The notes under the pieces are model-generated. The model did not search any database and was not told where the DNA came from. It was given only the letters and a program-made list of their open reading frames with translations. Below are positions 51,076-61,182 of a DNA stretch of 64,000 bases, piece after piece. The position numbers and the translations under genes are program-made. The DNA is from Streptomyces pactum (GTDB taxonomy: Bacteria; Actinomycetota; Actinomycetes; Streptomycetales; Streptomycetaceae): assembly GCF_002005225.1 (NCBI RefSeq), contig NZ_CP019724.1, positions 8,412,001 to 8,476,000 of the forward strand, in the 5' to 3' direction. Positions within the stretch are counted from its first letter, which is position 1. Each line of letters starts with the position of its first letter.

Positions 51076-52738
51076 CGGGACTGTAAATCGTTCGGGTCTG
51101 TTCCGTAGTCGGTGGTAACGGTGAGTGCCCGCCTGTGATCATTGAGCGTGCATGATGTGAACACGCTTGTAGCAACGGTGTTTTCAGGGTTGTCGGCGTT
51201 GGTCATCGAGGATGTGGCGAACGGTGGCGAGATAGTCCGGGTTGCGGCCCGGACCCGGGATGTTCCCGTTCCCTGTCCGATGGGCGGTGTCGAGACGGGG
51301 AGGGTCCACGGGTATCACGGCCGGACGGTGCGGGATGTGCCGGTCGACGGCCGACAGGTCGTGGTCCGGGTGAGGATACGACGGCTGGTCTGTCCGGTCC
51401 TGGGCTGCAGGCGGCAGACCTTCCGAGAGCAGGTCCCCGGGCTTCTGGAGCGCCATCAGCGCCGCACCACACGTCTGACCGGCCAGCTCTCTGAGCTGGT
51501 CAAGGAGTTATGCGGCCGGGCGTCCGCCCGACTCGCCCGATCGCTGGCCGTGCCCGTGTCGTACGCCTCTGCCCTGCGGCTGCTGCGGCGGGTGCCCGTG
51601 CCGGAGGTGCGGATCCCGCGGGTGATCGGGGTCGACGACTTCGCCCTGCGGCGCCGGCAGAGCTACGCCACGATCATCATCAACGCCGAGACCGGTGAGC
51701 GAATCGAGGTACTGCCCGGCCGCGAAGCCGCCACTCTGGAAGCCTGGCTGTGCGGACATCCGGGCATCGAGGCCGTGTGCCGGGACGGATCGGCCACCTA
51801 CGCCGAGGCGGTCCGCCGAGCCCTGCCCGACGCGGTCCAGATCAGCGACCGCTGGCACCTGTGGCACAACCTCACCGAGGCCGTCCGCAAAGAAGTCGCC
51901 ACGCACAGCACCTGCTGGGCGAAAGAGGGCCCGCCCCCGGCTGAGGGGAGACAGGCCGCCACCACCCGCGAGCGCTGGCAACAGGTCCACGCCCTGCGCG
52001 AGCGCGGAGTCGGACTTCTGGAGTGCGCACGGCGCCTGAACCTCGCCATGAACACCGTCAAGCGCTATGACCGCGTCACCGAGCCCGAGCGCCTCATCCG
52101 CGCCCCCAAATACCGGCCCACCCTTGTGGATCCCTACCGCGATCACCTGCGCAAGCGCCGACTGGAGAACCCGGCCGTCCCCGTCACCCATCTCCTCCAG
52201 GAGATCAGGGACCTGGGCTACACCGGCAGCTCGAACCTGCTGGTTCGCTGCGTCAACCAGGGCCGTGTCGAGGCCGACCGGCCCGCCCTCTCGCCCCGTC
52301 GCCTGGCCCGCTACCTGCTCACCCGTCCCGACCGCCTCAAGGACCACCAGCGGGAACGTATCGAGGCCGCCCGCACTGCCTGCCACGAAATGACCGCTCT
52401 GGCCGACCTCATCCACCGCTTCGCCGTGCTGCTGGATCCCGCCGACGGCAATGCCGCCCTGCTGAGCACCTGGATCACCTCGGCCCAGGCCGAGGACCTG
52501 CCCCACCTGCATGCCTTCACCCGGGGCCTCGAGAAGGACCGCGCCGCAGTCGACGCCGCCATCACCCTGCCGCACCACAACGGCGGCACCGAAGGCGTCA
52601 ACAACAAAACCAAGCTGATCAAGCGCCAGATGTACGGCCGCGCGAGCTTCCCTCTCCTCCGCCACCGCATCCTCCTGGGTTGACCACACCCTCCGTCACC
52701 ACCGACTACGGAACAGACCCGCTCGTTTGACAGTCCCG
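51076..52738 (+). mobile_element. ISL3-family insertion sequence
   Basis: About 1.66 kb bounded by imperfect inverted repeats of roughly 45 bp. The left end starts at 51076 with CGGGACTGT and contains GGGTCTGTTCCGTAGTCGG; the right end carries the complement of that block and ends ACAGTCCCG at 52738. One transposase fills the element. I find no matching 8-bp target duplication, so it may be old or have recombined. Confidence 0.85.
51142..52683 (+). CDS. ISL3-family transposase
   Basis: 513 residues from TTG 51142 (GTG 51148 or 51157 are alternatives; no ribosome site is clear). The DDE core is visible: VIGVDDFALRRRQSYATIII, AVCRDGSATYAEAVRRALPD, ISDRWHLWHNL, and the C-terminal GTEGVNNKTKLIKRQMYGR with the catalytic Glu. 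The N-terminal zinc site normally begins CPxCG; here it reads CPMGG, so one ligand Cys is missing while the later CPVLGC pair is present. That may weaken DNA binding. Confidence 0.93.
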   Translation: MSVHDVNTLVATVFSGLSALVIEDVANGGEIVRVAARTRDVPVPCPMGGVETGRVHGYHGRTVRDVPVDGRQVVVRVRIRRLVCPVLGCRRQTFREQVPGLLERHQRRTTRLTGQLSELVKELCGRASARLARSLAVPVSYASALRLLRRVPVPEVRIPRVIGVDDFALRRRQSYATIIINAETGERIEVLPGREAATLEAWLCGHPGIEAVCRDGSATYAEAVRRALPDAVQISDRWHLWHNLTEAVRKEVATHSTCWAKEGPPPAEGRQAATTRERWQQVHALRERGVGLLECARRLNLAMNTVKRYDRVTEPERLIRAPKYRPTLVDPYRDHLRKRRLENPAVPVTHLLQEIRDLGYTGSSNLLVRCVNQGRVEADRPALSPRRLARYLLTRPDRLKDHQRERIEAARTACHEMTALADLIHRFAVLLDPADGNAALLSTWITSAQAEDLPHLHAFTRGLEKDRAAVDAAITLPHHNGGTEGVNNKTKLIKRQMYGRASFPLLRHRILLG

Positions 52739-52970
52739 GTCCCGGACCGAAAAGAGAGAAAGGGGAAGGGGACGGGTGGGCGGCGGTGCGGTGTGCGGCC
52801 GGGGGCAGGGCCGACTCCTGGCTGGGTTGCGCGTCGGCGACCCTCCGCGCTCCGCTCCCGCAGGACACGGGCGCTCGAAGAACCCTGGTGGCCGCGGGGC
52901 CGTGCTCACGAGTCAGGGCCAGACGTCGAGAGAGGGGGAGCATGTCAGTGCTCGTTCATAGGATCACGGT

Positions 52971-53513
52971 ATGTCTGATGCCTTCACCGTCTTGTGGACC
53001 CACGACACATGCCGTGCGCTGCGCAGGGCCGGCCGTGTGGGGGAGCGGCCGCCGGTCGCGTTCAGCGGCGTTCATTCTTCCCTGCCCGCGTGGACGGGCG
53101 CCCAGGCGGGGGACGAGGTGTACGCGCTGCATGTCAACCGGCGTGAGGTGTTCGTGGTGAGCCGGATGCGGATCATCGACCGCGAGCGTCACGGCTGCTG
53201 CGGCACGGCCCCCGCAACATGGGAGGACCCCGCCTATCCCGGGCACGACGACTGGTCGATGCTCGGCGCCGAGGGCTGCGGCGCCGACGCGGTGCACGTG
53301 GACGCCACACCCGTACGCTTCGATACGCCGATCCCTGGCGACCTGCTGGCCCAGCTCACCTGGCGCAACCGCCGGGGCCAGACCCGCAACCTGAAGTATG
53401 TAGTGGACGGCCGTCTCGAGAACTCGGTCAGCCTCCAGGGCTTCTACCGTCTGACACCCGCCTCGGCCACAGAGCTGGCGGACGTCACCGCCCGCGCCGT
53501 CTCCAGCCGCTGA
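52971..53513 (+). CDS. Hypothetical protein
   Basis: 180 residues, no signal peptide or membrane span. It looks like a real gene by codon bias and by its ordered alternation of strands (HTDEVYAL-type and NREVFVVSRMRIIDRE). Two short Cys motifs (HGCCG, EGCGAD) might bind a metal. The ribosome site is weak (GGAT). I do not recognise the family. It lies between the insertion sequence and the Rhs gene and shares no operon with either. Confidence 0.6.
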   Translation: MSDAFTVLWTHDTCRALRRAGRVGERPPVAFSGVHSSLPAWTGAQAGDEVYALHVNRREVFVVSRMRIIDRERHGCCGTAPATWEDPAYPGHDDWSMLGAEGCGADAVHVDATPVRFDTPIPGDLLAQLTWRNRRGQTRNLKYVVDGRLENSVSLQGFYRLTPASATELADVTARAVSSR

Positions 53514-54336
53514 CACACAACCACGGCACTGGAACACACCCGCGACGACGACCGCTGCGGTGAGCACCAACCCGCTCTTCCTCGCCCGAAGGCCCCGTCA
53601 CCTACCCGCAGCGGCCTCCTCGCGCTCGTACTGGGTGCGAACCTCTGCCATGGCGCGCGGCCAGGCGCGTGTTCGCTGCCACGCCGCCGTACTCGCGCGC
53701 GAGCCGTGCGGCGATGCCGCGCGCGCCGGTACCCGCCGGCCGTCCGAAACTCGGCCAAGACGACAGCGACCGCATGCCCCCCCCCGCTGCGCACGGCCCG
53801 GACCCCCGCCCTGGTTCCCCCTGCCGTCTCCAGGACGCCGTCCAGCGGCCCGGAAACGGCAGGTGCCGATGTTCTCGGCCTCCGAGAACGCCTCCACAGT
53901 CTCCCGTCGTAGTGGGTGCGATTCGCAGTGCACGGGCCCGCCGAAATCGGAGCTCAACGGGGTACCGCAAACATTGCGCGCTGTCAGACCGCACCCAACG
54001 CTTCGCAGGCGGGCAGGCTTCTGCCCTGCTTGCCTCGGCGATGAGTTTGAGCCGTTCTCCCCGGACTGCCCAGCGGGCGAAGAGGCGACCACAGTTCGGG
54101 TGGCCGCGCCTCTGTTCGGGCTGTGGTCTTCATGGGCATTGGCCGTATCAGCAGCATTATTGCGTCGAGCGCTGCTGTCGGTCGGAGTCCTCTTGCGGTG
54201 CGGGGTGCTCACCCCTCTGCTTATTCATTTACGGACATCCGTCACACGATCGTTGGCGTGCACATGCATACGCGTGATACGTGTCTCCTCTTTGTGGATC
54301 TTGTGTCTTCGGTGTGAAGGCAGGGGAGGAGAAACG
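53514..54336. other. Gene-free upstream region of the second Rhs gene, about 820 bp
   Basis: The Rhs frame stays open back to 53560, but that extension is Arg/Pro/Ser-rich, out of keeping with the family and unlike a secretion signal, so I treat it as non-coding leader. The last 150 bases are less GC-rich and probably hold the Rhs promoter; no clear -35/-10 pair. Confidence 0.5.
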
Positions 54337-57300
54337 GTGCGTACCGCACGATTGTTGGCAATTTTCTCGACGCTCCTGGCGTTGCTGGGCGGGAGCGTCG
54401 TGACAGTGGGGGGCGTGGCTGCCGCAGCAGGCCGGGCCGGCGTGGTGAAGGAGGTGCCCGCGGGTAGATCCGCGAAGCCGCTGAAACCTGAGCGCCCCAT
54501 GACGCTCAAAGAAAGACGCGCCCAAGTCGCCGACCTGCGCGAGCCTAAGGAGCCGGGTGCGAGCATCAGCCTCCCGGGCAACAGGACGCTCGAAAGCGAC
54601 GCCGCAGCACCCGACGCCAAGGGTGCCAAGCAGGACCGAGCGCCCGCCGCAGCTGCGGCTTTGAGCCCTCCGACGAATCTGCGGGTCGCCCCGCATAAGT
54701 GGTTCGGCTTCGATGTGGAGTGGGGCAACACCAAGTTCGACACCCCGGTCGGTACCGAGTCGATCTACAAGGCCCTCTACCGGGCGTCGGACAACAAGCT
54801 GATCAAGCAGTGGTGCGACTCGGACCCGGACGGCTCGACCGACTACTCCGGAAAGACGTTCAACTGGGGCGTCTCCGACCCGACGATCCTGACCCAGGGC
54901 GTCGAGTACTACTACAAGATCGCCGTCTCGGCCGACCGGGGAACGCACTCCGACCCCCTGGGCAAGGGCTGCGCCACCGGCTGGAGCGCCGAAGCAAAGG
55001 GCCCGAACATCGAGGCCCAGGGCCGGCCGGTGTCCGTCCCCCTCGCGGAGACGTACGGGTGCGGTTGCCTGGACACCACCGGCCGACTGCCCTTCCAGGG
55101 CTACATCGGCGACCCGGTCAACACCGCCACCGGCGCCCAGACAGAAGCCGCCGTCGACGCCCAGCTGTACGCTCCTGGGGTCCCGTTCGCGCTGCGGCGA
55201 ACGTACTCGTCCAACAACACGTCATCCGGCGTCCTGGGCAAGGGCTGGTCCTTCGCCTACGACGTACGCCTCCAGGTGTCGGACACCAAGGTGGTCTACT
55301 CCGCCGACAGCGGTGCACGCATCACCTTCACCAAGAACGCCACCTCTGGTGCCTACACGGCCTCCTCGCTCGGCGTCACCGCAACCCTGACCGGCTCGGC
55401 GAGCAGCGGGTTCACACTGACCAGCGGCACACGGGAAAAGCTCACCTTCAACGGCACCGGCCGGCTCACCGGATGGCGGGACGCCAGCGGAGTCGGCCTG
55501 ACCTTCACGTACTCGGGCACAGACCTGGCGTCGGTAAAGGACGCCGGCGGCCGAGTGGTGAAACTGACCGTCGATCCGGCCACCCACCTGCTGGAAGCAG
55601 TCGAGCTCCCCGGCGGCCAGAGCGTCGACTACGGCTACACCGACGGACTCCTCACCTCCGTGAAGGGAACCGACGGCGGAACCACTGTCTACGCCTATGA
55701 CGCCGACGACTTGCTCGCCCGCGTCACGGACCCGGCCGGCCGCACGACGATGCAGGCCAAGTACGACAGCAGCGGCCGCGTCACCGAGCACACCGACGCC
55801 GACGGCAAGAAGGCCACGTTCTCCCGAGCGACGCTGGAGACCGACTACCAGGATCCGGCCGGCGGCATCTGGACCGACGTCTACCACGGCAGCGTGCTGC
55901 GCAACCGCATCGACCCGCTCGGCAACGTCACGTCGTACCAGTACGACACGAAGCTGCGCCTGACGGCCGTAACCGACCCGGCGGGACGGCGCACGACCAT
56001 GACCTACGACTCCGCCGGTGGCCTGCTGAGCCGCACCAGCGCAGGCGTAACCGAGTCATGGACGTACGACTCCGCCCGCAACGTCTCGACCCACACGGAC
56101 GGGCGAGGCGCCAAGACGACGTACAACTACGACACGACGCGGCGGCTGACCTCCATCGTCGGCCCGGTGGGCAAGACCTCCTTCACGTACAACACCCTGG
56201 GGCAGGTGGCCACGACCACCTCTCCCCGAGGCAAGGTCACCTCGCTCGGCTACGACGACAACGGCAACCTGACCTCGCGCACCTCGCCGTCCGGCGCCAA
56301 GACCACCTATACCTACGACGCGGCAGGGCGCCTGCTCACCAACACCGACCCGCGCGGCAACGTCTCCGGCGCGGACGCGGCTAAGTACACCACCACGTAC
56401 GCCTATGACACCGCCGGGCGGCTGGCGAAGACCACGGCCCCAGCCGGGAACGCCACCACCTACGACTACGACGCGAACGGCAACCAAACCAAGGCGACCG
56501 ACGCGGCCGGTAATGTCACCACCTTCGGCTACGACAAGTTCAACCGCGTCACCTCGGTAACCGCTCCCGACGGCTCCGTCGAAACCACGGCCTACGACGC
56601 GAACGGCAACGTCACCGCCGAGACCGACGCGGCGGGCGGGAAGACGACGTACAGCTACGACAAGGCAGGCCGCCTCGTCTCAGTTACCCCGCCCAACGGC
56701 AACGCCTCCGGCGCGGACCGGACGAAGTACACGACCACGTACGCCTACGACCGCGCCGGCAACCTCACCAAGACCGTCGCCCCGACGGGCGCGGTGACCA
56801 GCACCGTCTACGACGCCCTCAACCGGCCCACCAAGGTCACCGACCCGCTGGGCCGCACCACGACCACAGCCTACGACGGCAACGGCAACGTCACCCAGGT
56901 CACCGACCCGCTAGGCAAGGTCACCAAGTACACCTACACGGCCGCCGACCTCCTCGCGACCGTGACCGACCCGCTGGGCAAAGTCACCACCTACGGGTAC
57001 GACGTCGCCGGCAACCGCACGTCCGTCACCACGCCGCTCGGCCACAAGACCACCTACGCCTACGACGATGACGACCGTCAGATACGGATGGTCAGCGCCC
57101 GCGGAAACGCCTCCGGCGCCACCCCAGCGAAATACACCTGGACCACCGACTACGACGCCGCAGGCAAACCAGTCAGCCTGACCGACCCGCTGGGCAACGT
57201 CGCAAAGAGAAGCTACGACGCTTCCGGGAACGTCACGTCCGTCACCGATCCAGCCCAGCGCACCACCGCCTACGGATACGACGCCCTCGGCCGCCTGACC

Positions 57301-59526
57301 TCGGTCACCGCACCCGACGCCGGCAAGACGGCCTACGCCTACGACAAGGCCGGCAACCGCATCCGGCGCACCGACCCGACAGGGCACGTCACCACCTACG
57401 GATACGACCCAGCACAGCGACTTACCTCCGTCACCGACCCGCTCGACCGCAAGACCTCCTACGCCTACGACGCGGACGGCAACCTCACCACCAAGACCAC
57501 GCCCCGGGGCACCACCACCCAGAACTGGGACGCACGCGGCCTGCTGACCAAGGTGGACTACTCCGACACCACGCCAGACGTCACCTACCAGTACGACGCC
57601 GCCGGACAGATGACCCTGCGTGAGAACGCAGCCCTCTCCGAGGACTTCGTCTACGACAAGGCCGGACGCCTCACCAAGACCCGCGGCTTCGCCTACACCT
57701 ACGACGCCGCAGGCCAGATGCTGACCCGCAAGTACGCCGACGGCACCACCATCACCTACACCTACGACGCCGACGGCCGCACCGCCACCATGGCCGCCGA
57801 CTCCACCACCACCAAATACACCTACGACGCCGAAGCGAACCTCACCCGTACCACGTTGCCCAACACTCTGGTCGAGGAACGGACCTACGACGCCGCGGCG
57901 CGACTGACGTCCGTCAACGCCACGAAGGCGGGAGCGGTGGTCACCAAGACCGCGCTCGCCCTCTCCCCCGCCGGCCAGCCCACCCGCATCGACACCACCC
58001 GGGCAGGGGTCGCCGCAGGCGGCTACGACCTGACCTACGACAAGGCCGGGCGTATCACCGCCGGCTGCGCCCCGCAACCGCAGGTCAGCGGCTGCGCCGC
58101 CTCCCGCACCACCAGCTACACCTACGACAAGGCGGGCAACCGCCTCACGTCGACACTGGGGACGACGGCCACCAGCTACACCTACGACGACGCCCACCAA
58201 CTCACCTCGTCCACCACAGGCTCCACCACCACCAACTACGACTACGACGACGAGGGCAACCAGACCAAGGCCGGAGCCAACACCTACACCTACGACCTGG
58301 CCGGCCAAATCTCAGAAGTCACCAAGGACGACGGCCTACGCCAAACCTTCCGCCACGACTCCGAAGGCAACCTAGTAGGCATCGGAGGCAGTCTCCCCAA
58401 GAGCCTCACGTGGGACCCCAACGCCCCGCTGCCCCTTCTCGCCACTGAGACCACCGGCCTGACAACGGTAAAGTCCCACCGTTACGACCCGCTCGGTCAG
58501 GTCGCCGCCGTGAAGGCCAGCAACGGAGACGTACTCTCCTACACTCACGACACCCTGGGCTCGCCCTTGGACGTCACCGACAGCACCGGCACAGTCGACC
58601 ACAGCATGGCCTATGACCCCTTCGGCAACCGGGAGCTGAGCACCGGGACCGGAAGCACTATCGCACCGTCCTACACCGGCGCCTACCAGGACCCCACAAC
58701 CGGGTACCTCGACCTCCGCGCCCGCCAGTACGACACCATCACCGGTCGCTTCACCCGCCCCGACCCGTACACACCCGACCCGGATACGCCCTTCACGCAG
58801 CCTTACGCCTACGTGGAGAACATGCCGACCAGCCGCGTCGACCCTAGCGGCATGTGCAGTGTCACTACGCAACTGAAGGACCTGTTCTCAGGCAACTGGT
58901 GGGACAGCGACTGTGAGAAGGAAGACCGCGAAACCGCAACCCTCCCACCCGCGGCCCAGTCCGCCAAGGAACTCTCCGACAAGGTCACCAACGAAGCCAT
59001 CGAGGTCACTGGACAGGCGAGCCTCGGCTTCCTCGACGGCGTCACCCTCGGCAGTTTCAGCCATCTCACCGGAGCCCAAATAGTCTGCCCGCCGGCATAT
59101 AACGTCGGACTGTTCGGCAGCCTGCTGTTGGCGCCCTTCCCCACCTCGGGAAGCCGGCATCTGGCTGCGGAGGGGATCGAGCATGCCACTGCTTCCGTAT
59201 GGACGCGGATCGTGGCGACTCAGCCCGTCTATGCCGGAACCGTGCTGCCCAAGTCCTTCAATCTGCTCACCTCAAGCGGCCGCCAGATCTGGGTGCACCC
59301 CAACGCAACGAAGCACATTGCCGAGGAGATCATGCACAACGGCTTCTCCAAGAGCTTCAAGACCGAGGAGATGCTGTTCGGCCTCACCCGAGCGGTCGAT
59401 GCAGCCACCCTGCAGGGGGTCCAGTACGGTCAGAGGGTGTTGAGTCACGGTTGGGAACTGATCATCGCCAAACCCAGAAATCTGACGGAGAACCCAGTGC
59501 TGAAGCATGCACGAAGGCTTGGGTGA
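54337..59526 (+). CDS. Rhs/YD-repeat polymorphic toxin, complete
   Basis: 1,729 residues from GTG 54337 (GGGGAGGAG just ahead). A Sec-type signal opens it (VRTARLLAIFSTLLALLGGS, then a small-residue cleavage region), followed by a fibronectin-like segment, a DUF6531-type motif (GDPVNTATGAQTEAAVD), over 30 YD repeats such as TYDAAGRLLTNTDPRGN, and the Rhs core DLRARQYDTITGRFTRPDPYTP. The repeats build a shell that encapsulates the toxin. The last 170 residues are the variable toxin; the end reads IWVHPNATKHIAEEIMHNGF and VLSHGWELIIAKP. I do not recognise it with confidence; a small RNase of the BECR type is possible. An immunity candidate follows 6 bases on. Confidence 0.93.
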   Translation: MRTARLLAIFSTLLALLGGSVVTVGGVAAAAGRAGVVKEVPAGRSAKPLKPERPMTLKERRAQVADLREPKEPGASISLPGNRTLESDAAAPDAKGAKQDRAPAAAAALSPPTNLRVAPHKWFGFDVEWGNTKFDTPVGTESIYKALYRASDNKLIKQWCDSDPDGSTDYSGKTFNWGVSDPTILTQGVEYYYKIAVSADRGTHSDPLGKGCATGWSAEAKGPNIEAQGRPVSVPLAETYGCGCLDTTGRLPFQGYIGDPVNTATGAQTEAAVDAQLYAPGVPFALRRTYSSNNTSSGVLGKGWSFAYDVRLQVSDTKVVYSADSGARITFTKNATSGAYTASSLGVTATLTGSASSGFTLTSGTREKLTFNGTGRLTGWRDASGVGLTFTYSGTDLASVKDAGGRVVKLTVDPATHLLEAVELPGGQSVDYGYTDGLLTSVKGTDGGTTVYAYDADDLLARVTDPAGRTTMQAKYDSSGRVTEHTDADGKKATFSRATLETDYQDPAGGIWTDVYHGSVLRNRIDPLGNVTSYQYDTKLRLTAVTDPAGRRTTMTYDSAGGLLSRTSAGVTESWTYDSARNVSTHTDGRGAKTTYNYDTTRRLTSIVGPVGKTSFTYNTLGQVATTTSPRGKVTSLGYDDNGNLTSRTSPSGAKTTYTYDAAGRLLTNTDPRGNVSGADAAKYTTTYAYDTAGRLAKTTAPAGNATTYDYDANGNQTKATDAAGNVTTFGYDKFNRVTSVTAPDGSVETTAYDANGNVTAETDAAGGKTTYSYDKAGRLVSVTPPNGNASGADRTKYTTTYAYDRAGNLTKTVAPTGAVTSTVYDALNRPTKVTDPLGRTTTTAYDGNGNVTQVTDPLGKVTKYTYTAADLLATVTDPLGKVTTYGYDVAGNRTSVTTPLGHKTTYAYDDDDRQIRMVSARGNASGATPAKYTWTTDYDAAGKPVSLTDPLGNVAKRSYDASGNVTSVTDPAQRTTAYGYDALGRLTSVTAPDAGKTAYAYDKAGNRIRRTDPTGHVTTYGYDPAQRLTSVTDPLDRKTSYAYDADGNLTTKTTPRGTTTQNWDARGLLTKVDYSDTTPDVTYQYDAAGQMTLRENAALSEDFVYDKAGRLTKTRGFAYTYDAAGQMLTRKYADGTTITYTYDADGRTATMAADSTTTKYTYDAEANLTRTTLPNTLVEERTYDAAARLTSVNATKAGAVVTKTALALSPAGQPTRIDTTRAGVAAGGYDLTYDKAGRITAGCAPQPQVSGCAASRTTSYTYDKAGNRLTSTLGTTATSYTYDDAHQLTSSTTGSTTTNYDYDDEGNQTKAGANTYTYDLAGQISEVTKDDGLRQTFRHDSEGNLVGIGGSLPKSLTWDPNAPLPLLATETTGLTTVKSHRYDPLGQVAAVKASNGDVLSYTHDTLGSPLDVTDSTGTVDHSMAYDPFGNRELSTGTGSTIAPSYTGAYQDPTTGYLDLRARQYDTITGRFTRPDPYTPDPDTPFTQPYAYVENMPTSRVDPSGMCSVTTQLKDLFSGNWWDSDCEKEDRETATLPPAAQSAKELSDKVTNEAIEVTGQASLGFLDGVTLGSFSHLTGAQIVCPPAYNVGLFGSLLLAPFPTSGSRHLAAEGIEHATASVWTRIVATQPVYAGTVLPKSFNLLTSSGRQIWVHPNATKHIAEEIMHNGFSKSFKTEEMLFGLTRAVDAATLQGVQYGQRVLSHGWELIIAKPRNLTENPVLKHARRLG

Positions 59527-59532
59527 GGGCCG

Positions 59533-60024
59533 GTGTCGTTCACGATCCACGGCGCTCGACCGCATGGAGGACACACCGTTGAGATCGACGAGTACGTCCC
59601 TCTGACCATTCAGTGGCCAGGATACGCACGCCTTCGGCAGACGCCGCAGACCGTCGTCCTCGACGTGGGGGCGTCCTTGGTCGAAGTCAAGACGGACCGC
59701 GACAGCGGTGAGGTGGTGGAACTCGTACTGGTCGACATGGGCCGCTTGGAAAGCAGCGATACCCCGCTGCTCGTTACCGGCACCGTGGAATCTGGTATTC
59801 CACTGCTGTCGTACGATGAGTCCACTCAAGACGACTCGGTGAGCGGAGTCCACCTTCACTCGGACGGGCTGCGCGTCCGGTTCAGGCAGGAGCGGACGTC
59901 ACGATCAGTCGGTGACGAGGAAGCGGTATTCGGATTCTCGGAAACGGGAGGTCTGGTTGAGTTCGAAGTGCGACTCGGCCTCGACCGTATGGCCGAACTG
60001 CGGGCTGTGTGCGGCCTCGGGTGA
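59533..60024 (+). CDS. Putative immunity protein for the second Rhs toxin
   Basis: 163 residues from GTG 59533, 6 bases after the toxin stop; GAGGG lies ahead. Acidic, mostly beta (VPLTIQWPGYARLRQ, TVVLDVGASLVEVKTDRDSG, LVEFEVRLGLDRM). No signal peptide, as expected for a cytoplasmic antidote. I do not recognise a family; the role rests on position, size and acidity. Confidence 0.65.
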   Translation: MSFTIHGARPHGGHTVEIDEYVPLTIQWPGYARLRQTPQTVVLDVGASLVEVKTDRDSGEVVELVLVDMGRLESSDTPLLVTGTVESGIPLLSYDESTQDDSVSGVHLHSDGLRVRFRQERTSRSVGDEEAVFGFSETGGLVEFEVRLGLDRMAELRAVCGLG

Positions 60025-60150
60025 CGAATCCTAAGATTTCGGGCGCGCTGAGGGAGCGGGAGATGGGGAGTCGGTCTCCCCATCCGAAGCGGTCCTCAAG
60101 CCGCTACACCCTGGTGATCGTCTCCAGTTGACCGTTCAACGGCCCTCGAT

Positions 60151-60189
60151 GAGGCGCCGCCTGTGCTGTTCGAGCACAGGCGGCGCCTC
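60151..60189 (+). terminator. Strong hairpin terminator after the Rhs cassette
   Basis: A perfect 17-bp stem (GAGGCGCCGCCTGTGCT with its complement) and GTTCG loop, followed by TCTGCACG. It is 127 bases after the immunity stop. Confidence 0.85.
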
Positions 60190-60270
60190 TCTGCACGTCA
60201 GGACGACGCTCTACGCCAGCCCCGCTGGGTGGGACGACGACGTCAAAAATGCCGGCGGACTGGGGCACAC

Positions 60271-60298
60271 AGTGACCCGACTCCTGGATCGGGTCACT
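60271..60298 (+). terminator. Second hairpin, 10-bp perfect stem
   Basis: AGTGACCCGA, 8-base loop, TCGGGTCACT, then TCCCTGCTTG. It could back up the terminator 80 bases earlier or be a regulator site. Confidence 0.55.
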
Positions 60299-60469
60299 TC
60301 CCTGCTTGTCGGTCTTCAGGCCATGGAACAGCGTGAGCCGTACGAGGATCCAGCGCCGCCAGCAGGCCATGCGGTGGACCCGGAAACGGCTTTGGGCGGA
60401 GTGGCCCCTGCCCCTTGCGCCCGGCGATACCGTGGTGAGACACGCCAGTCACGCGCCCTGGAGTCCTCG

Positions 60470-60703
60470 ATGAGCGAACAGCCGGCCACCACGGACACGG
60501 CTCGGCAGCAGCTGGAGCCCGCGGCCGCCGACGCGGTCCGCGCCTACGCGGCCAAGACCCGCGAGAACGCCGACCAGCTCGCCGCCGTCCTCGAAGACAT
60601 CGCCGCCAACGGCCTGCCCCCGGTGGACAACTGCACGCCGTGGGAGGAACTCCGCGAGACCCACCTCGCCCGGCTCACCCGCCAGCGCCCTGCCATCGCC
60701 TGA
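60470..60703 (+). CDS. Small antitoxin of a RelBE/ParDE-like pair
   Basis: 77 residues from ATG 60470 with GGAG 6 bases ahead. Helical (AADAVRAYAAKTRENADQLA, VLEDIAANGLPP) with a C-terminal TPWEELRETHLARL tail of the kind that wraps RelE-like toxins. No clear DNA-binding fold. The next gene starts within its stop (TGATG), as in toxin-antitoxin operons. Confidence 0.7.
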   Translation: MSEQPATTDTARQQLEPAAADAVRAYAAKTRENADQLAAVLEDIAANGLPPVDNCTPWEELRETHLARLTRQRPAIA

Positions 60704-60975
60704 TGACCCGACAGCACGGCCCACGCCGCGCCCGGATCGCCTTCTCCGACGCCGCCGCCAAGCAACTGGAGACCATCACCAGCGAGGCAGACCTCCACGC
60801 CCTGGACCGCGCCCTGGTCGTCGTCTCCGTCGACCCCGACATCGGCGAGACACTGCCCGGCGACTCCTCCAGCCCTCAGCTGCGCCAGTACACCGACGAG
60901 GTAGAACGCGTACGCGTCCTGTACTGGGTCACGGCCCTGCGCACCGTGGTCGTCGTCGCGTACGTCGAGGTCTGA
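60703..60975 (+). CDS. RelE/ParE-superfamily toxin
   Basis: 90 residues. RIAFSDAAAKQLETI forms the leading strand and first helix, and ERVRVLYWVTALRTVVVVAY the C-terminal beta pair, as in RelE/ParE folds. It overlaps the antitoxin by one base. Length and order are typical. Whether it cuts mRNA or poisons gyrase is not visible. Confidence 0.75.
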   Translation: MTRQHGPRRARIAFSDAAAKQLETITSEADLHALDRALVVVSVDPDIGETLPGDSSSPQLRQYTDEVERVRVLYWVTALRTVVVVAYVEV

Positions 60976-61182
60976 CGCGCCACACCCTGGGGAGCAGTCC
61001 GGGCCCCGGCGGCTGCAGCCATCCCCCGGCACCGCTGGCCAGACGCCGGTCCGCGCGGACGGCGCAGCGCCTGACGCACGCATCTGCTTGTCGGGTTTTG
61101 TTATGGCTGATCCGGCTCCTGCCGCATTGTCAGTGCCTGGTCGTACCGTCGATGCAACGACCTGCGACGGTGAAGGCGGTGT

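Noticed and set aside
53560..54336. 259-codon N-terminal extension of the complete Rhs protein
   Set aside because: Low-complexity Arg/Pro/Ser sequence; GTG 54337 has a strong ribosome site and is followed at once by a signal peptide.
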